Assembly (NCBI RefSeq): GCF_009834875.1
Contig: NZ_WVHT01000001.1
Location: forward strand, 372,001-436,000
Origin: Hufsiella arboris
GTDB taxonomy: Bacteria > Bacteroidota > Bacteroidia > Sphingobacteriales > Sphingobacteriaceae
Direction of reading: 5' to 3'
Length of the DNA stretch: 64,000 bases
The position numbers were made by a program, and so were the translations under genes. Positions within the stretch are counted from its first letter, which is position 1, and each line of letters starts with the position of its first letter. Of this stretch, positions 17,524 through 27,715 are shown one piece after another. Under the pieces are notes generated by a model that had not been told where the DNA came from, did not search any database, and saw nothing but the letters and a program-made list of their open reading frames with translations.

Positions 17524-20500
17524 GTGCAAAAGCAATCGATTATAAGGTAATCCTGAAACGCGACGGACAAACGCAGGAACAGCGAATGCCCGATTGGCTG
17601 GATCCTTCTCTTGTTCCTGTCGACCAGCGGAGCAAGGAAGACCTGCTAAAGTATGTTCAGGAAGTATCCAAACAGCTGAAGTTTTTTGACGTTGACCAGA
17701 ACAAAAAGCTGATTGAAAATGGAACCTGGGAAAGTTTTTATGAGCTGGATATTACTCAATTAAATGAATTGGCAGAAAGCGCCTCCCTCCCGCCACATAT
17801 CGGCCTTTGGAACAGTTTTGTTGAACTGCTGGAAAAGCCTAAAGACCTTATTAATACACTCACTAAACGTCACTTGGATTTCTATTACCAGGACGCTTTA
17901 AAACTCAACAGAAATGCGCCGGTTGCCGATAGCGCTCATGTAATCTTTGAGCTGAAAAAAAATGCTGAAAACACCCTCCTCACTGCGGGATCGGCATTGC
18001 TGGCGGGCAAGGACAAGACAAAGAAAGACCTGAATTACAAACTGACGCATAACATTATTGTAAACGCATCAAAAGTATCTCAGCTAAAGTCGCTGTTTGT
18101 AAATCCCTACAACAAAAATTATTTACATCAGGCACCAATCGCTAATTCTGCAGATGGTGTCGGTGCAGTCTTAGATCCGTCAAATCCTAAATGGAGCGGA
18201 TTCGGTAACTCGATAATGCCGGCAGCACAAGTCGGCTTCTGCCTGGCCAGCGATGTTTTAAAAATGAAAGAAGGAACGAGGACCGTTACCCTGAATCTTA
18301 CATTAAAAAACCTGGACCAATCGGCGAAAAACAACCTTTTAACCACTAATCTGTTTCGCGTTAGCCTCACCGGCGAAAAAGGCTGGATAGGTCCAAAACT
18401 TACTTCTGCAACTATCAGCTCATCCGATAACCTGACTTTTAACATGACGATTGTCGTCAATATAACTAAGGACGAGCCGGCGGTAATCGCTTATGATAAA
18501 GGCATTCATGGTGGCGACTTCGATACAATTCGTCCTGTATTACAGCTACTAATAAATAACGAAAAATCCGATTTTGGTTACCAGAATCTCATGAATGCCG
18601 AACTGATTGATGCGACCATCGAAGTGGATGTTAAGGAAATTACTTCGATGGAACTTGAAAATGATTCCGGCACGTTGAATCCTAAAAAACCGTTTGCCCC
18701 ATTTGGCTCACAATCTGATAAAAACTCAAATTTCTATGTACGTCATGAAGAAACTTTCTCCAAGCGACTGAAAGAATTTTGGCTGGATGTTGATTGGAAA
18801 AATATTCCGGATTCGAACCTCGCTAACTATTTCGTTAATTATAACCAGTCGAACAACGGCAATGCAAACTTCACTGCAACTGCCGCCTTTAAAGATGGCT
18901 TCACCTGGCAGGAACGATTTAAATCAGTTCAGCTGTTTAATGCATCAAACGCACAACTTACTACGACATGGAAATTTACCAACCCGGCATTCCCGGTTTT
19001 ATTCCCTTTTTATATCCTCCCTCAATTTACCATTCCGTACTACGTTGATCCGGGGCAATATTCAATCAATCCTGGACAATCTGTTCAGCAAGCTGTAACC
19101 AGCAAATTATCATACCTGGTTCCCGGCTTCTCGACATTGCAAAATAAAACCCAGTTCGTGCAGGCTAAATCGGCCATGACCTTACAGATATACAAGCCGG
19201 TATTGCAGGCTTTATTTAATGTTTATAAAGATATTCGCAAAGGTCAGCTTCAGCTTCGCCTGGAACATAGCTTCCTGTTTAAAGATTATCGCGATAAATA
19301 TACCGCCGAAATTATGCGCTTCAGCCGTGAAGGCGGAACGCTAAAATTACCTGCCGAACCCTTTACGCCGGAAATACAATCGTTAACACTGAATTATACC
19401 ACTACAACCGCCAAAATCGCTTTTAACAGTACCGCCTTAAATGATTATGTCGACGAAGAGATCGAGTTTTTTCAATATGGCGCTTTCGGCCAGATGCGCG
19501 AACACGCATACACACGAAGCAAACTTAGTTTCCTTGGAAACAACCTGGTAAAACTATTGCCCGAATACAGTTCGGAAGGATCGTTGATGATTGGCTTAAG
19601 CGATTTATATGCTGAGGATTCTGTTTCGTTACTCTTTCAGGTAGCCGAAGGTAGCGCCAATCCTGAAAAACCTAAAATATCAATTGCCTGGAGTGTTCTT
19701 TGTGATAACTACTGGAAATCGTTGAGCAATGAAGATTTTATTTTCGATACAACAAATGGCTTACTGACAAGCGGCGTAATAAATATTGTTATTCCGAAAG
19801 AAGCGACTACTCTCAATACCATTCTTCCTGCGGGATTACTTTGGCTGAAAGCATCTATACAAAAAGATACAGACGGCGTTTGCAGCCTGCTCGATGTTCA
19901 AAGCAACGCGGCGATCGTTGTATTTGACAACCAGGATAATGATCCGCAGTATCTCGCTAATGCGATGCCAGCTCAAACCATTAGTAAGTTAAAAACCGAT
20001 GTCGCATATATCAAAAAAGTATCACAGCCTTATGCTTCGTTCGGTGGCCGGATGAAGGAAGACGACCGTTCCTACTACATTCGTGTAAGTGAGCGGCTAA
20101 GGCACAAAGAGCGAAGCATTGCAATATGGGATTATGAGCGCCTCATCCTGCAGCATTTCCCCGGTGTACACAAAGTGAAATGTATAAATCACGCTTCAAC
20201 TACTTCATTTTATTCGCCTGGCAATACGTTGATTGTGGTGGTGCCCGATTTAACTAACCGGAATGCGGTGGATCCGTTACGGCCAAAGGTTGACAAAAAC
20301 ACCCTTGATCAGATAGCAACATTTCTGTCGGAGCATTCATCTGCATGGTCGCAGTTTAAAGTGATAAATCCTTTGTATGAGCAGGTAAAAGTTTCCATAC
20401 GGGTGAAACTAAAAAAAGGTTATGAATTCAATTATTATGAGAAGATAATTGATCAGAAAATACAGGAGTTTTTATCGCCCTGGATAACCAATACCGGCAG

Positions 20501-20708
20501 CGACATTCATTTTGGCGGAAAAGTGACCAAATCGATGATTATCAAATTCCTGGAAGACCTGGAGTTTGTAGATTACCTCACAGATTTTTCCCTTTACAAG
20601 TTCTCTCCAACCAAATTTTCCTTTGGTAAAAATACGGAAGTGGCCGAAGCTTCCAACCCGGCATCTATTTTGGTTTCGGCGCCTCATCATGTGATAATAA
20701 ACGACTGA
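17520..20708 (+). CDS. eCIS baseplate J-like wedge protein (Afp11-like)
   Basis: A 1062-residue baseplate wedge protein, the longest structural gene here. The C-terminal ~220 residues carry the baseplate-J/gp6-like signature: RMKEDDRSYYIRVSERLRHK, IAIWDYERLILQHFPGVHKV, LIVVVPDLTN, and a terminal alpha/beta region (VKVSIRVKLKKGYEFNYYEK). The N-terminus (about 1-130) is a helical region of the kind found in Afp11. The centre is a large beta-rich insert. It forms the wedge ring with the next gene's product. Coupled to gp25 by ATGA and followed 5 bases later by the next wedge gene. Confidence 0.88.
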   Translation: MSAKAIDYKVILKRDGQTQEQRMPDWLDPSLVPVDQRSKEDLLKYVQEVSKQLKFFDVDQNKKLIENGTWESFYELDITQLNELAESASLPPHIGLWNSFVELLEKPKDLINTLTKRHLDFYYQDALKLNRNAPVADSAHVIFELKKNAENTLLTAGSALLAGKDKTKKDLNYKLTHNIIVNASKVSQLKSLFVNPYNKNYLHQAPIANSADGVGAVLDPSNPKWSGFGNSIMPAAQVGFCLASDVLKMKEGTRTVTLNLTLKNLDQSAKNNLLTTNLFRVSLTGEKGWIGPKLTSATISSSDNLTFNMTIVVNITKDEPAVIAYDKGIHGGDFDTIRPVLQLLINNEKSDFGYQNLMNAELIDATIEVDVKEITSMELENDSGTLNPKKPFAPFGSQSDKNSNFYVRHEETFSKRLKEFWLDVDWKNIPDSNLANYFVNYNQSNNGNANFTATAAFKDGFTWQERFKSVQLFNASNAQLTTTWKFTNPAFPVLFPFYILPQFTIPYYVDPGQYSINPGQSVQQAVTSKLSYLVPGFSTLQNKTQFVQAKSAMTLQIYKPVLQALFNVYKDIRKGQLQLRLEHSFLFKDYRDKYTAEIMRFSREGGTLKLPAEPFTPEIQSLTLNYTTTTAKIAFNSTALNDYVDEEIEFFQYGAFGQMREHAYTRSKLSFLGNNLVKLLPEYSSEGSLMIGLSDLYAEDSVSLLFQVAEGSANPEKPKISIAWSVLCDNYWKSLSNEDFIFDTTNGLLTSGVINIVIPKEATTLNTILPAGLLWLKASIQKDTDGVCSLLDVQSNAAIVVFDNQDNDPQYLANAMPAQTISKLKTDVAYIKKVSQPYASFGGRMKEDDRSYYIRVSERLRHKERSIAIWDYERLILQHFPGVHKVKCINHASTTSFYSPGNTLIVVVPDLTNRNAVDPLRPKVDKNTLDQIATFLSEHSSAWSQFKVINPLYEQVKVSIRVKLKKGYEFNYYEKIIDQKIQEFLSPWITNTGSDIHFGGKVTKSMIIKFLEDLEFVDYLTDFSLYKFSPTKFSFGKNTEVAEASNPASILVSAPHHVIIND

Positions 20709-20713
20709 TCCTC

Positions 20714-23341
20714 ATGAGCGACGTATTAACTATTTCAACCGAAAAGCCGCTAAACAGTGCTTTTGACTATGAAGAACTGCGAAAACTTGGTATCAGCCAT
20801 ATTGAGAAAACCGCATCAGCCATATGGACCGATTATAACGTTCATGACCCGGGAATTACTACCCTCGAATTGTTGTGTTATGTCATCACCGATTTAAGTT
20901 ATCGTATCAATAACAGCATACCCGATTTACTGGCAACATCAACCAACGCTAAAACAAATATTCTCAGTCACTTTTTTTCGGCTAAAAAGATATTCCCAAA
21001 CCGGGCGGTTACTATTAACGATTACAGAAAATTGATTATCGACACAGTGGGTGTTAAAAATGCCTGGCTGACTAAAAGATCGATTCCGGTTTTCGCCGAC
21101 ATATCGCACAAAAAACTACAGTTTACCCAACCAACAAGCAAACAGTGGGAGCCGGTAGAAATCAAAGGTTACTATGATGTTCTGCTGGAGTTTGATACAA
21201 ATGTTGCTATTGAAAACCGGTCGGGAATAATAAACGAAGTAAGAGAAACACTTAACCAGCAGCGTAATTTATGTGAAGATTTTCTGGCTATCGGCGAGGT
21301 AAACAAACAGGAATTTCGTCTTTGCAGCGAGCTGGAAATAAAGTCAGGCGCCGATCCGTTCGATGCTGTCGCAAGGCTATTTTTTAACATACAGTTATAT
21401 CTAACCCCGCTAATTAAATTTTACTGGCTAAAGGACCTGTTTGCCCAGGGATATACCAGCGATAAGATTTTTGAAGGCCCGTTACTCGACCATGGTTTTA
21501 TAAAAGAAGAGGAACTGATCGCGTCTGACCTTAAAACGGAAATTCATCTTTCCGACGTGATGCAGCAGATTTTAAATATCGACGGTATCAGCAATATCCT
21601 TGATATTGTTTTTAACCCGGTTGATCAGCAAAAGGAGCTTATTAACAAATGGATAATTCCGGTCGCTAAAGGCAAACAGCCCGTTGTCAATATTCTTGAG
21701 TCGAATATCCTGGTTTATAAAAACGGCATGCCTCTCAGGCCGGATATGAATATTATAAAAGCCCGGTTCGAGCAAATGATGGGCGAATATATCACCGGAA
21801 ATGATCTGGTAAGCACTGAAGATATCACATTTGATACCGGCTCATTTACCAATACCGGTGATTATTATTCCTTTCAAAACCATTATCCAAAAACTTACGG
21901 AATCAGCCATTGGGGATTGCCTAATGACGCAACCGACGAACGCAGGGCACAGGCGAAACAGCTTCAGGGCTATCTATATATTTTCGACCAGCATCTCGCT
22001 AATTACTTCGCCCAGCTTTCTCATTTGCAAAATCTATTTTCCGCAAACGACGAAACGATAACGTATTTCACTGCCGCGGTAAGATCTTTTAAAGACGCCG
22101 ACGATCTGTTTGTCGACCCGGCAACAGCCGACACGGCATTTCAGGCCGCAGCAGAAAATAAAGGCCAGTTTTACAAACGCAGAAACCTGTTTCTTGACCA
22201 CCTTCTTTCGCGTTTTTCAGAATCATTCTTTGACTATGTGAATGTTCTTTATTCGGGTTTTACATCCAACCCAAAAGACGTAATTATTCCATTTCCGATC
22301 AACCAGGATGACATTATTAAGGACAAGGCGGCTTTTTTAAAGAACTATCCCGAATACAGCGGCCAGCGGTTCGGAGCATATGATTATACCAACCCGCAAA
22401 TATGGGACACTCCGAATGTAAGCGGACTTGAAAAACGGCTGGAACGTTTGCTGGGATTTGATAATTTGAACAGGCACGACCTGGTTAATTTGCTTACATC
22501 CGTTGAGCATGGAGTTAATGAATTTAACAACGATGAGTTCTGGTTCCGGATTTCCGACCACCGCAATAGCAAAATACTCTTAGAAGGCGCGGCTAAATAT
22601 CCGGGCAGCGAAGAGGCCGCATTCGACCTGGAAGATGCGCTGACATTAATTTATAATCCGGTTAATCTGAGGGTTGTAGCTAATGGCGACGGCACATTTT
22701 CTTACCAGGTTTTAAATGAGGAAGACATACTCGGCACAAGCGGCGAAACTTACGCCACACAGGAGGATGCAAATGCGGCGTTGGCGCAGTTAACAACTCT
22801 GGTTACCCAGTCGAGGGCGGATGAAGGAATGTTCCTGATCGAACATTCGCTACTATTTCCACAAAGAGATGAATCAGCACCTGAAAGCCCGCCTGATGCG
22901 CCACAATCTCCACCCGATAATTTAGATGGATTTCTGCCTATCTGTGTCGACTCAAGCTGCAAGGATTGCGAGGATAAAGACCCTTACTCATTCAGAATAA
23001 GCGTTGTTTTACCCGCTTATGCACCGCGGCTTTTAAATCAGGGCTTTCGTCAATATATCGAACGTACTATCCGGATGGAATCGCCCGCACATATTTTCGC
23101 AAAGATTTGCTGGGTGAGCAACGAGCAGCTGGCAGAATTCCAGGATGCCTACCGGGCATGGCTCGCAGTAAAAACCGGCGCCGCTACCGATAACGGTAAT
23201 TTAATTTTAAACCGCTTCATTACCATTTTTACGGCTCTACGATCAATTTACCCGGTATCAAGACTGGAAGATTGCTCAAGCAGCGAAGAACGTACACTCT
23301 TCCTGTTAAATCAAAACGCATTGGGAACACTTAAAACATAA
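20714..23341 (+). CDS. eCIS second large baseplate wedge protein (Afp12-like)
   Basis: An 875-residue baseplate protein. The N-terminal segment WTDYNVHDPGITTLELLCYV, followed by ITDLSYRINNSIPDLL, is the conserved opening of baseplate J/Afp12-like wedge proteins. The region at about 345-520 has an HWGLPNDATDERRAQAKQLQ-type helix and then GYLYIFDQHLANYFAQLSHL. Near the C-terminus a Pro-rich linker (about 720-735) leads to a CVDSSCKDCEDKDPYSFRIS segment and a final helical part (RQYIERTIRMESPAHIFAKI). The four clustered cysteines (CxxxxCxxC type) might bind metal. Partner of the upstream wedge protein. Confidence 0.85.
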   Translation: MSDVLTISTEKPLNSAFDYEELRKLGISHIEKTASAIWTDYNVHDPGITTLELLCYVITDLSYRINNSIPDLLATSTNAKTNILSHFFSAKKIFPNRAVTINDYRKLIIDTVGVKNAWLTKRSIPVFADISHKKLQFTQPTSKQWEPVEIKGYYDVLLEFDTNVAIENRSGIINEVRETLNQQRNLCEDFLAIGEVNKQEFRLCSELEIKSGADPFDAVARLFFNIQLYLTPLIKFYWLKDLFAQGYTSDKIFEGPLLDHGFIKEEELIASDLKTEIHLSDVMQQILNIDGISNILDIVFNPVDQQKELINKWIIPVAKGKQPVVNILESNILVYKNGMPLRPDMNIIKARFEQMMGEYITGNDLVSTEDITFDTGSFTNTGDYYSFQNHYPKTYGISHWGLPNDATDERRAQAKQLQGYLYIFDQHLANYFAQLSHLQNLFSANDETITYFTAAVRSFKDADDLFVDPATADTAFQAAAENKGQFYKRRNLFLDHLLSRFSESFFDYVNVLYSGFTSNPKDVIIPFPINQDDIIKDKAAFLKNYPEYSGQRFGAYDYTNPQIWDTPNVSGLEKRLERLLGFDNLNRHDLVNLLTSVEHGVNEFNNDEFWFRISDHRNSKILLEGAAKYPGSEEAAFDLEDALTLIYNPVNLRVVANGDGTFSYQVLNEEDILGTSGETYATQEDANAALAQLTTLVTQSRADEGMFLIEHSLLFPQRDESAPESPPDAPQSPPDNLDGFLPICVDSSCKDCEDKDPYSFRISVVLPAYAPRLLNQGFRQYIERTIRMESPAHIFAKICWVSNEQLAEFQDAYRAWLAVKTGAATDNGNLILNRFITIFTALRSIYPVSRLEDCSSSEERTLFLLNQNALGTLKT

Positions 23342-23345
23342 AATC

Positions 23346-26222
23346 ATGGGTAACGTACTCGATCACATCAGTAAAGACAATACCCGCTTTACTATTTTTG
23401 AAAACGACCAGGTATTAACTGCTGATCATTTGAACGATCTGGTCAATTACCTCGATGTCCAGTCAAGGCTCACCAGGACGCAGGCAATTGGTGTAGGTAT
23501 TATTACCGGCCTCGAAATCGGCTTGCTGGACAATAAGCACGTGGTAGTCTCTAAAGGCGCAGCCATCACTACCGACGGCGATCTCGTGCAATTTGCAAAT
23601 GATCAGGAATTTGACCAGTATGACGTGTTTGAAGATGCCAACGCTAAATATTCTTACTTCCATTTAGACACCGATCAGCCCATTCCCCTTTTCGAGTTGC
23701 GAAATAGTCAGCTCGTAGGCGCAGTTCCCGGCAAAGACCTTGCAACGCTGGAAGATACCACCGGCACCGCTTTTAAGGATTATGTCGGCATTCTTTACCT
23801 GGAAGATTATGACAATGATGAAGATCTGTGTACCGGCACCGATTGCGACAATAAGGGTATCATCGCTGTTAAAGAACTTAAGGTTTTACTAGTTCATAAA
23901 AACAACGTAAATACGTTGCTGCAAAGTATGCCTTCGTTAAACAAGGATTATTTCGCACTCGATGACCTGAACATCCCGAGAGTTACCGTTAGCACAGCGA
24001 TAGACACGTATGCCGAATTAAATGCATCGTTCAATAATGCGCTTGCAATCAAAGATGACATTAAAGCCAAGCTGGCCAAAGCCTATCAAACCTGCCAGCT
24101 GATTGTCGAAGATGAGTTTGAAGCCGGCGATCCGACTTCCGGCTGGAACACCCTGCTTGATCAGCATTTTACCGCGGGCGTAAGCACCACAACACAGTAC
24201 GTTTACGACTTCGCAAGGGATTTGAGCTACGCGTATAATGAAATGCGTGAAAGTCTTTTTTCTGACGACATGCTGAGTTTGCCGGATGTTGATTTGTTTC
24301 CTAAACATGTGCTGCTTGGCCTGATACGTGACGCTTCATTGAAAAATCCGATCATCCCCTTTCCGGACATCCGGATTTTACCCGGAAGAGATATCCCGAT
24401 CATCCCGACCAGAACAATTGACCGTTTGATCAATCCACGAATCAACCTGTTCAGTAACATTCGGTTTAACCTGGGCACACTGATCAAACGCTTTAACCCG
24501 ATTCATATCGACCTGGAATACCGGCATCATTTTTATGAATCGCCGATCCTAAATAATAACAATGAAGCAGATGAACTTACCCGGTTCTGCTTTATGCGTA
24601 TACACAGCATGATTACCAATTTTCATGTACCGACATCCGACGAATTACAAAATATCGATACGGCCTTAAAAATTATACCCGGATACCAGGAAGATTCTCC
24701 GCTCGGTCAACGCAGTATTCCGTTTTACTATCGTTACAACGCAACGTTTCCGCTAAACCTTTACTGGAACTTTAATGCCAATACCCGCAAAAAAGAGAAC
24801 CAGATTTTATCATACAATGCGAACTTGTATTCAAACAATCCCGCCACACTTACTCCGCTTTTGTATAATATTTTGCCGTTTAACTTTTTCAGGATCGAGG
24901 GACATATTGGTTTTACACTCTCTGCAGTGGAAGCAGCGCTTAATAAAATCATTCTTGACAATAACCTGCCGATAAATATTCAATCTGTTCAGGTGGAAAA
25001 GAAAATTGAAACGATCCCTATCAAACCTTGGTTCTTCCCGCACCTGTATATGTATGAAAAATCGGTAAAAAGCACGTTTATCGACCGTATGAATGACGCC
25101 GATACCGTGAACGATGAGTTGGTTCAGGATACCGCAAATGACAATCCGGTTATTCCCGTAAGTGAGTTTAAAACAGCTAAACAGAATGTCCTTGACAATG
25201 CGAGAGATGTAGGCGATCCGCAGTTTAATTTTGTTAATTACCGGTCGGCAGTATCAAACATGTTCACCGCCGCATCCAACGTAAAGGCCCAAACCAAGCA
25301 ATATACTTTTTCAAATACGGCGATCCCGCACGATTTTATTCTTAATTCAGACATTCTGCGAAAAACTGATGTTATTTCAGGGATTTTCCAGGAAACCCTC
25401 AATAAGAAAAAAGCTGGTCTTACGCTTGGAAATTTTATGAAAGATAATCCGGGCCTGGAGCATGTAGGGGGATCATTACGCGGCGGAACTTTTGTATTGG
25501 TTTATACCGCCGATGATAAAAAGGTAGTAGCAGATTTTATGCTACCCTATGCCAGTATTGATAAGGACGTTGTCCCAGATCCACCGGTTTATAAACCACT
25601 TCCGCTGCCATTGCCGGAAGGAACACCGATCATTCCGAAGTTCCCGATCAGAAACGTATTTGAAATAAAACCTTACTACGTGAAAAATTTTGATGACCGG
25701 ATTGCACCGTACGTAAAAATCGCTGACATAGATACTAAAGTAGCCTCAACCGTCGATCTTAAACTCGCAGTAACAAATGCAAAAATCGATGGATTAACAC
25801 CGCAGATCGCTAGTTTCGATCAACGCTTGAAAGACAATTCTTCCCTCTTTAACAGCGTTTTGTCTAAAGATCTATCAAAAGTAGCACTTCCTTCGGCAGG
25901 TCTCAATTTAGGCGGCCGGGATTTCACGGCTGATCTCAATGCTTTGCATGAAAAACAATCGATTATTCAAAATCTTGCCCCTGACGCACCAGACCGGCAG
26001 GTCAAAGAAAATGAACTGCTGCAATCAATGAATGATCTAACAGATAAACTTAATCAACCGGCAGTTTTACAGGATCCGACCAGCGCCATCGGTGCAAAAA
26101 GCATTTTAGCCGACGTTCAAAGCGCATCTACATTCGTACAAAATCCCGCTTTGAAAGATCAGGCAGGCCAGGTCTCTGAAAAAGCTCTGAATGCTATCAA
26201 AAGCTTTAATCTGCGCAGGTAG
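23346..26222 (+). CDS. Large eCIS-locus protein of unknown function, candidate baseplate or fibre component
   Basis: A 958-residue protein. Its start (FTIFENDQVLTADHLNDLVN, then YLDVQSRLTRTQAIGVGIIT) is a pattern I associate with proteins at this position in Bacteroidota eCIS loci. Residues about 280-420 contain a repeat-like stretch of Ile/Pro/Arg motifs (FPDIRILPGRDIPIIPTRTI). The C-terminal ~200 residues are helical and likely coiled coil (LAVTNAKIDGLTPQIASFDQ onward). There is no signal peptide. It lies where Afp13-type fibre genes sit, but shows no adenovirus-fibre-like repeats. A receptor-binding or baseplate-periphery role is inference. Confidence 0.7.
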   Translation: MGNVLDHISKDNTRFTIFENDQVLTADHLNDLVNYLDVQSRLTRTQAIGVGIITGLEIGLLDNKHVVVSKGAAITTDGDLVQFANDQEFDQYDVFEDANAKYSYFHLDTDQPIPLFELRNSQLVGAVPGKDLATLEDTTGTAFKDYVGILYLEDYDNDEDLCTGTDCDNKGIIAVKELKVLLVHKNNVNTLLQSMPSLNKDYFALDDLNIPRVTVSTAIDTYAELNASFNNALAIKDDIKAKLAKAYQTCQLIVEDEFEAGDPTSGWNTLLDQHFTAGVSTTTQYVYDFARDLSYAYNEMRESLFSDDMLSLPDVDLFPKHVLLGLIRDASLKNPIIPFPDIRILPGRDIPIIPTRTIDRLINPRINLFSNIRFNLGTLIKRFNPIHIDLEYRHHFYESPILNNNNEADELTRFCFMRIHSMITNFHVPTSDELQNIDTALKIIPGYQEDSPLGQRSIPFYYRYNATFPLNLYWNFNANTRKKENQILSYNANLYSNNPATLTPLLYNILPFNFFRIEGHIGFTLSAVEAALNKIILDNNLPINIQSVQVEKKIETIPIKPWFFPHLYMYEKSVKSTFIDRMNDADTVNDELVQDTANDNPVIPVSEFKTAKQNVLDNARDVGDPQFNFVNYRSAVSNMFTAASNVKAQTKQYTFSNTAIPHDFILNSDILRKTDVISGIFQETLNKKKAGLTLGNFMKDNPGLEHVGGSLRGGTFVLVYTADDKKVVADFMLPYASIDKDVVPDPPVYKPLPLPLPEGTPIIPKFPIRNVFEIKPYYVKNFDDRIAPYVKIADIDTKVASTVDLKLAVTNAKIDGLTPQIASFDQRLKDNSSLFNSVLSKDLSKVALPSAGLNLGGRDFTADLNALHEKQSIIQNLAPDAPDRQVKENELLQSMNDLTDKLNQPAVLQDPTSAIGAKSILADVQSASTFVQNPALKDQAGQVSEKALNAIKSFNLRR

Positions 26223-27715
26223 TGAATAACGATGTGATCATCCGCAAGCAACAAATCAGCATAAAAGCCGAAAATGAAAAAATTGCGTTTGATTGTCAGC
26301 GCTTCATAAATGAAACTGTTGAAGACGGGTTGAAAAAAACTTACGGGAACATCTTTTACCAGGAAGTTTCCGAGGATCAGTTCGTGACAATAAACTCGCT
26401 GAAAATAGATCTTGGAGTTATTTCAACAGCTGAATTTAAAAATCACTTTTTTGAGTTAGTCGAAAGAAAACTCGTTGCCGAACTGGCAAAACAATTTGAA
26501 GATTCGCAGGTCACGCCAAACAAAAAATCTAATAACGATACCGACAGCTCATTTGACTCAGACGACTTACCTGCTGTTATAAAATACACATCAGTAAAGC
26601 AGCAAAATTACACCGCGCTGATTTACTTTTTGGAAAGCGGATCTTTCCCCTGGTGGTTTAAAAAAAACCTGCGAAAAACGCCGGCGGAATTATTGTCGTT
26701 ATTGGACGTTGGTGAGCAAAAAAATTTGATTTTAAAGGTTCTGTCGCTGGCACGGGTTAACAGGTTTTCAGCGCAAACGAATCAATTTATTCAACGCCTG
26801 CTGAGTCATTCAGATGAATCATCTACTGCAAACTTTATTCATCATCTGCAGGAATTGCTTTCTGACGAATCAACCAGGAAAAACATTACTACATTAATCA
26901 ACCATAAAACTGAAATAGCAAACCTGTTCGGTATCTCCGAAAAAAAATACTTACAACGCAGCCTTAATTTCATCCTGTTAAACAGCACAGAAGAAAGCTT
27001 TCTTCAAGCATTTTTCAAAGAGCTTCGGCAAATCTCATCACTTTCTACAGACGAATTAAAAGAGAAAGCACAGTCACTTCAGACGGGCGACTTTTTATAT
27101 AGCGAAGTGATTTACGATGGTGTAGATATCCAAACCGAAGATTCGAAAACGCAGGATAAATCAGTTGATGATAAAAAAACAAAAAAGTCTATAAATTATT
27201 CTGCAAGCGAGCAGGAAGGAATTTATATAGAAAATGCCGGCCTTATCTTACTTCACCCCTTTTTGCCTGCTTACTTCCGTGGCTTGAATCTTACAGATGA
27301 CACGAACCTGTTTATCTCTGCCGAAGCAAAGATCCGGGCTTCAGTTTTGCTTTATTTTTTACAATGTGGCAGCCGGCAATACCAGGAATGGGACATGGCT
27401 TTGAATAAAATCCTATGCGGTTTAGCCACAACTGATTTAATACCGAACGGAATAGAATTGACAGAACAGGAACAAACAGAATCGCTCTTGCTGTTAAAAG
27501 CCGTTGTTGATTACTGGGAGGCATTGAAAGGATCAAGCATTGAAGCACTCCAAAACACATTCCTTCTACGCGAAGGAAAAATTTCCTTTAAAGATGATCA
27601 CTGGCTGCTGAACGTTGAGCGAAGCGGCGTAGATATTTTGTTAGAACGATTACCCTGGGGCATCGGGACGGTCAAACTCCCCTGGCTCGACGAATTAATT
27701 TACACCGAATGGTGA
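26222..27715 (+). CDS. Contractile injection system tape-measure-type protein (Afp14-like)
   Basis: A 497-residue protein with a GTG start that overlaps the upstream TAG by one base. The N-terminus (VIIRKQQISIKAENEKIAFD, then INETVEDGLKKTYG) and the later YIENAGLILLHPFLPAYFRG segment fit the family annotated as contractile-injection-system tape measure protein, which sets tail length. A Lys/Asp-rich linker lies at about 300-330. The assignment rests on motif recollection and on its position just before the AAA+ ATPase, as in Afp14-Afp15. Its stop overlaps the ATPase start by 7 bases. Confidence 0.8.
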   Translation: MNNDVIIRKQQISIKAENEKIAFDCQRFINETVEDGLKKTYGNIFYQEVSEDQFVTINSLKIDLGVISTAEFKNHFFELVERKLVAELAKQFEDSQVTPNKKSNNDTDSSFDSDDLPAVIKYTSVKQQNYTALIYFLESGSFPWWFKKNLRKTPAELLSLLDVGEQKNLILKVLSLARVNRFSAQTNQFIQRLLSHSDESSTANFIHHLQELLSDESTRKNITTLINHKTEIANLFGISEKKYLQRSLNFILLNSTEESFLQAFFKELRQISSLSTDELKEKAQSLQTGDFLYSEVIYDGVDIQTEDSKTQDKSVDDKKTKKSINYSASEQEGIYIENAGLILLHPFLPAYFRGLNLTDDTNLFISAEAKIRASVLLYFLQCGSRQYQEWDMALNKILCGLATTDLIPNGIELTEQEQTESLLLLKAVVDYWEALKGSSIEALQNTFLLREGKISFKDDHWLLNVERSGVDILLERLPWGIGTVKLPWLDELIYTEW

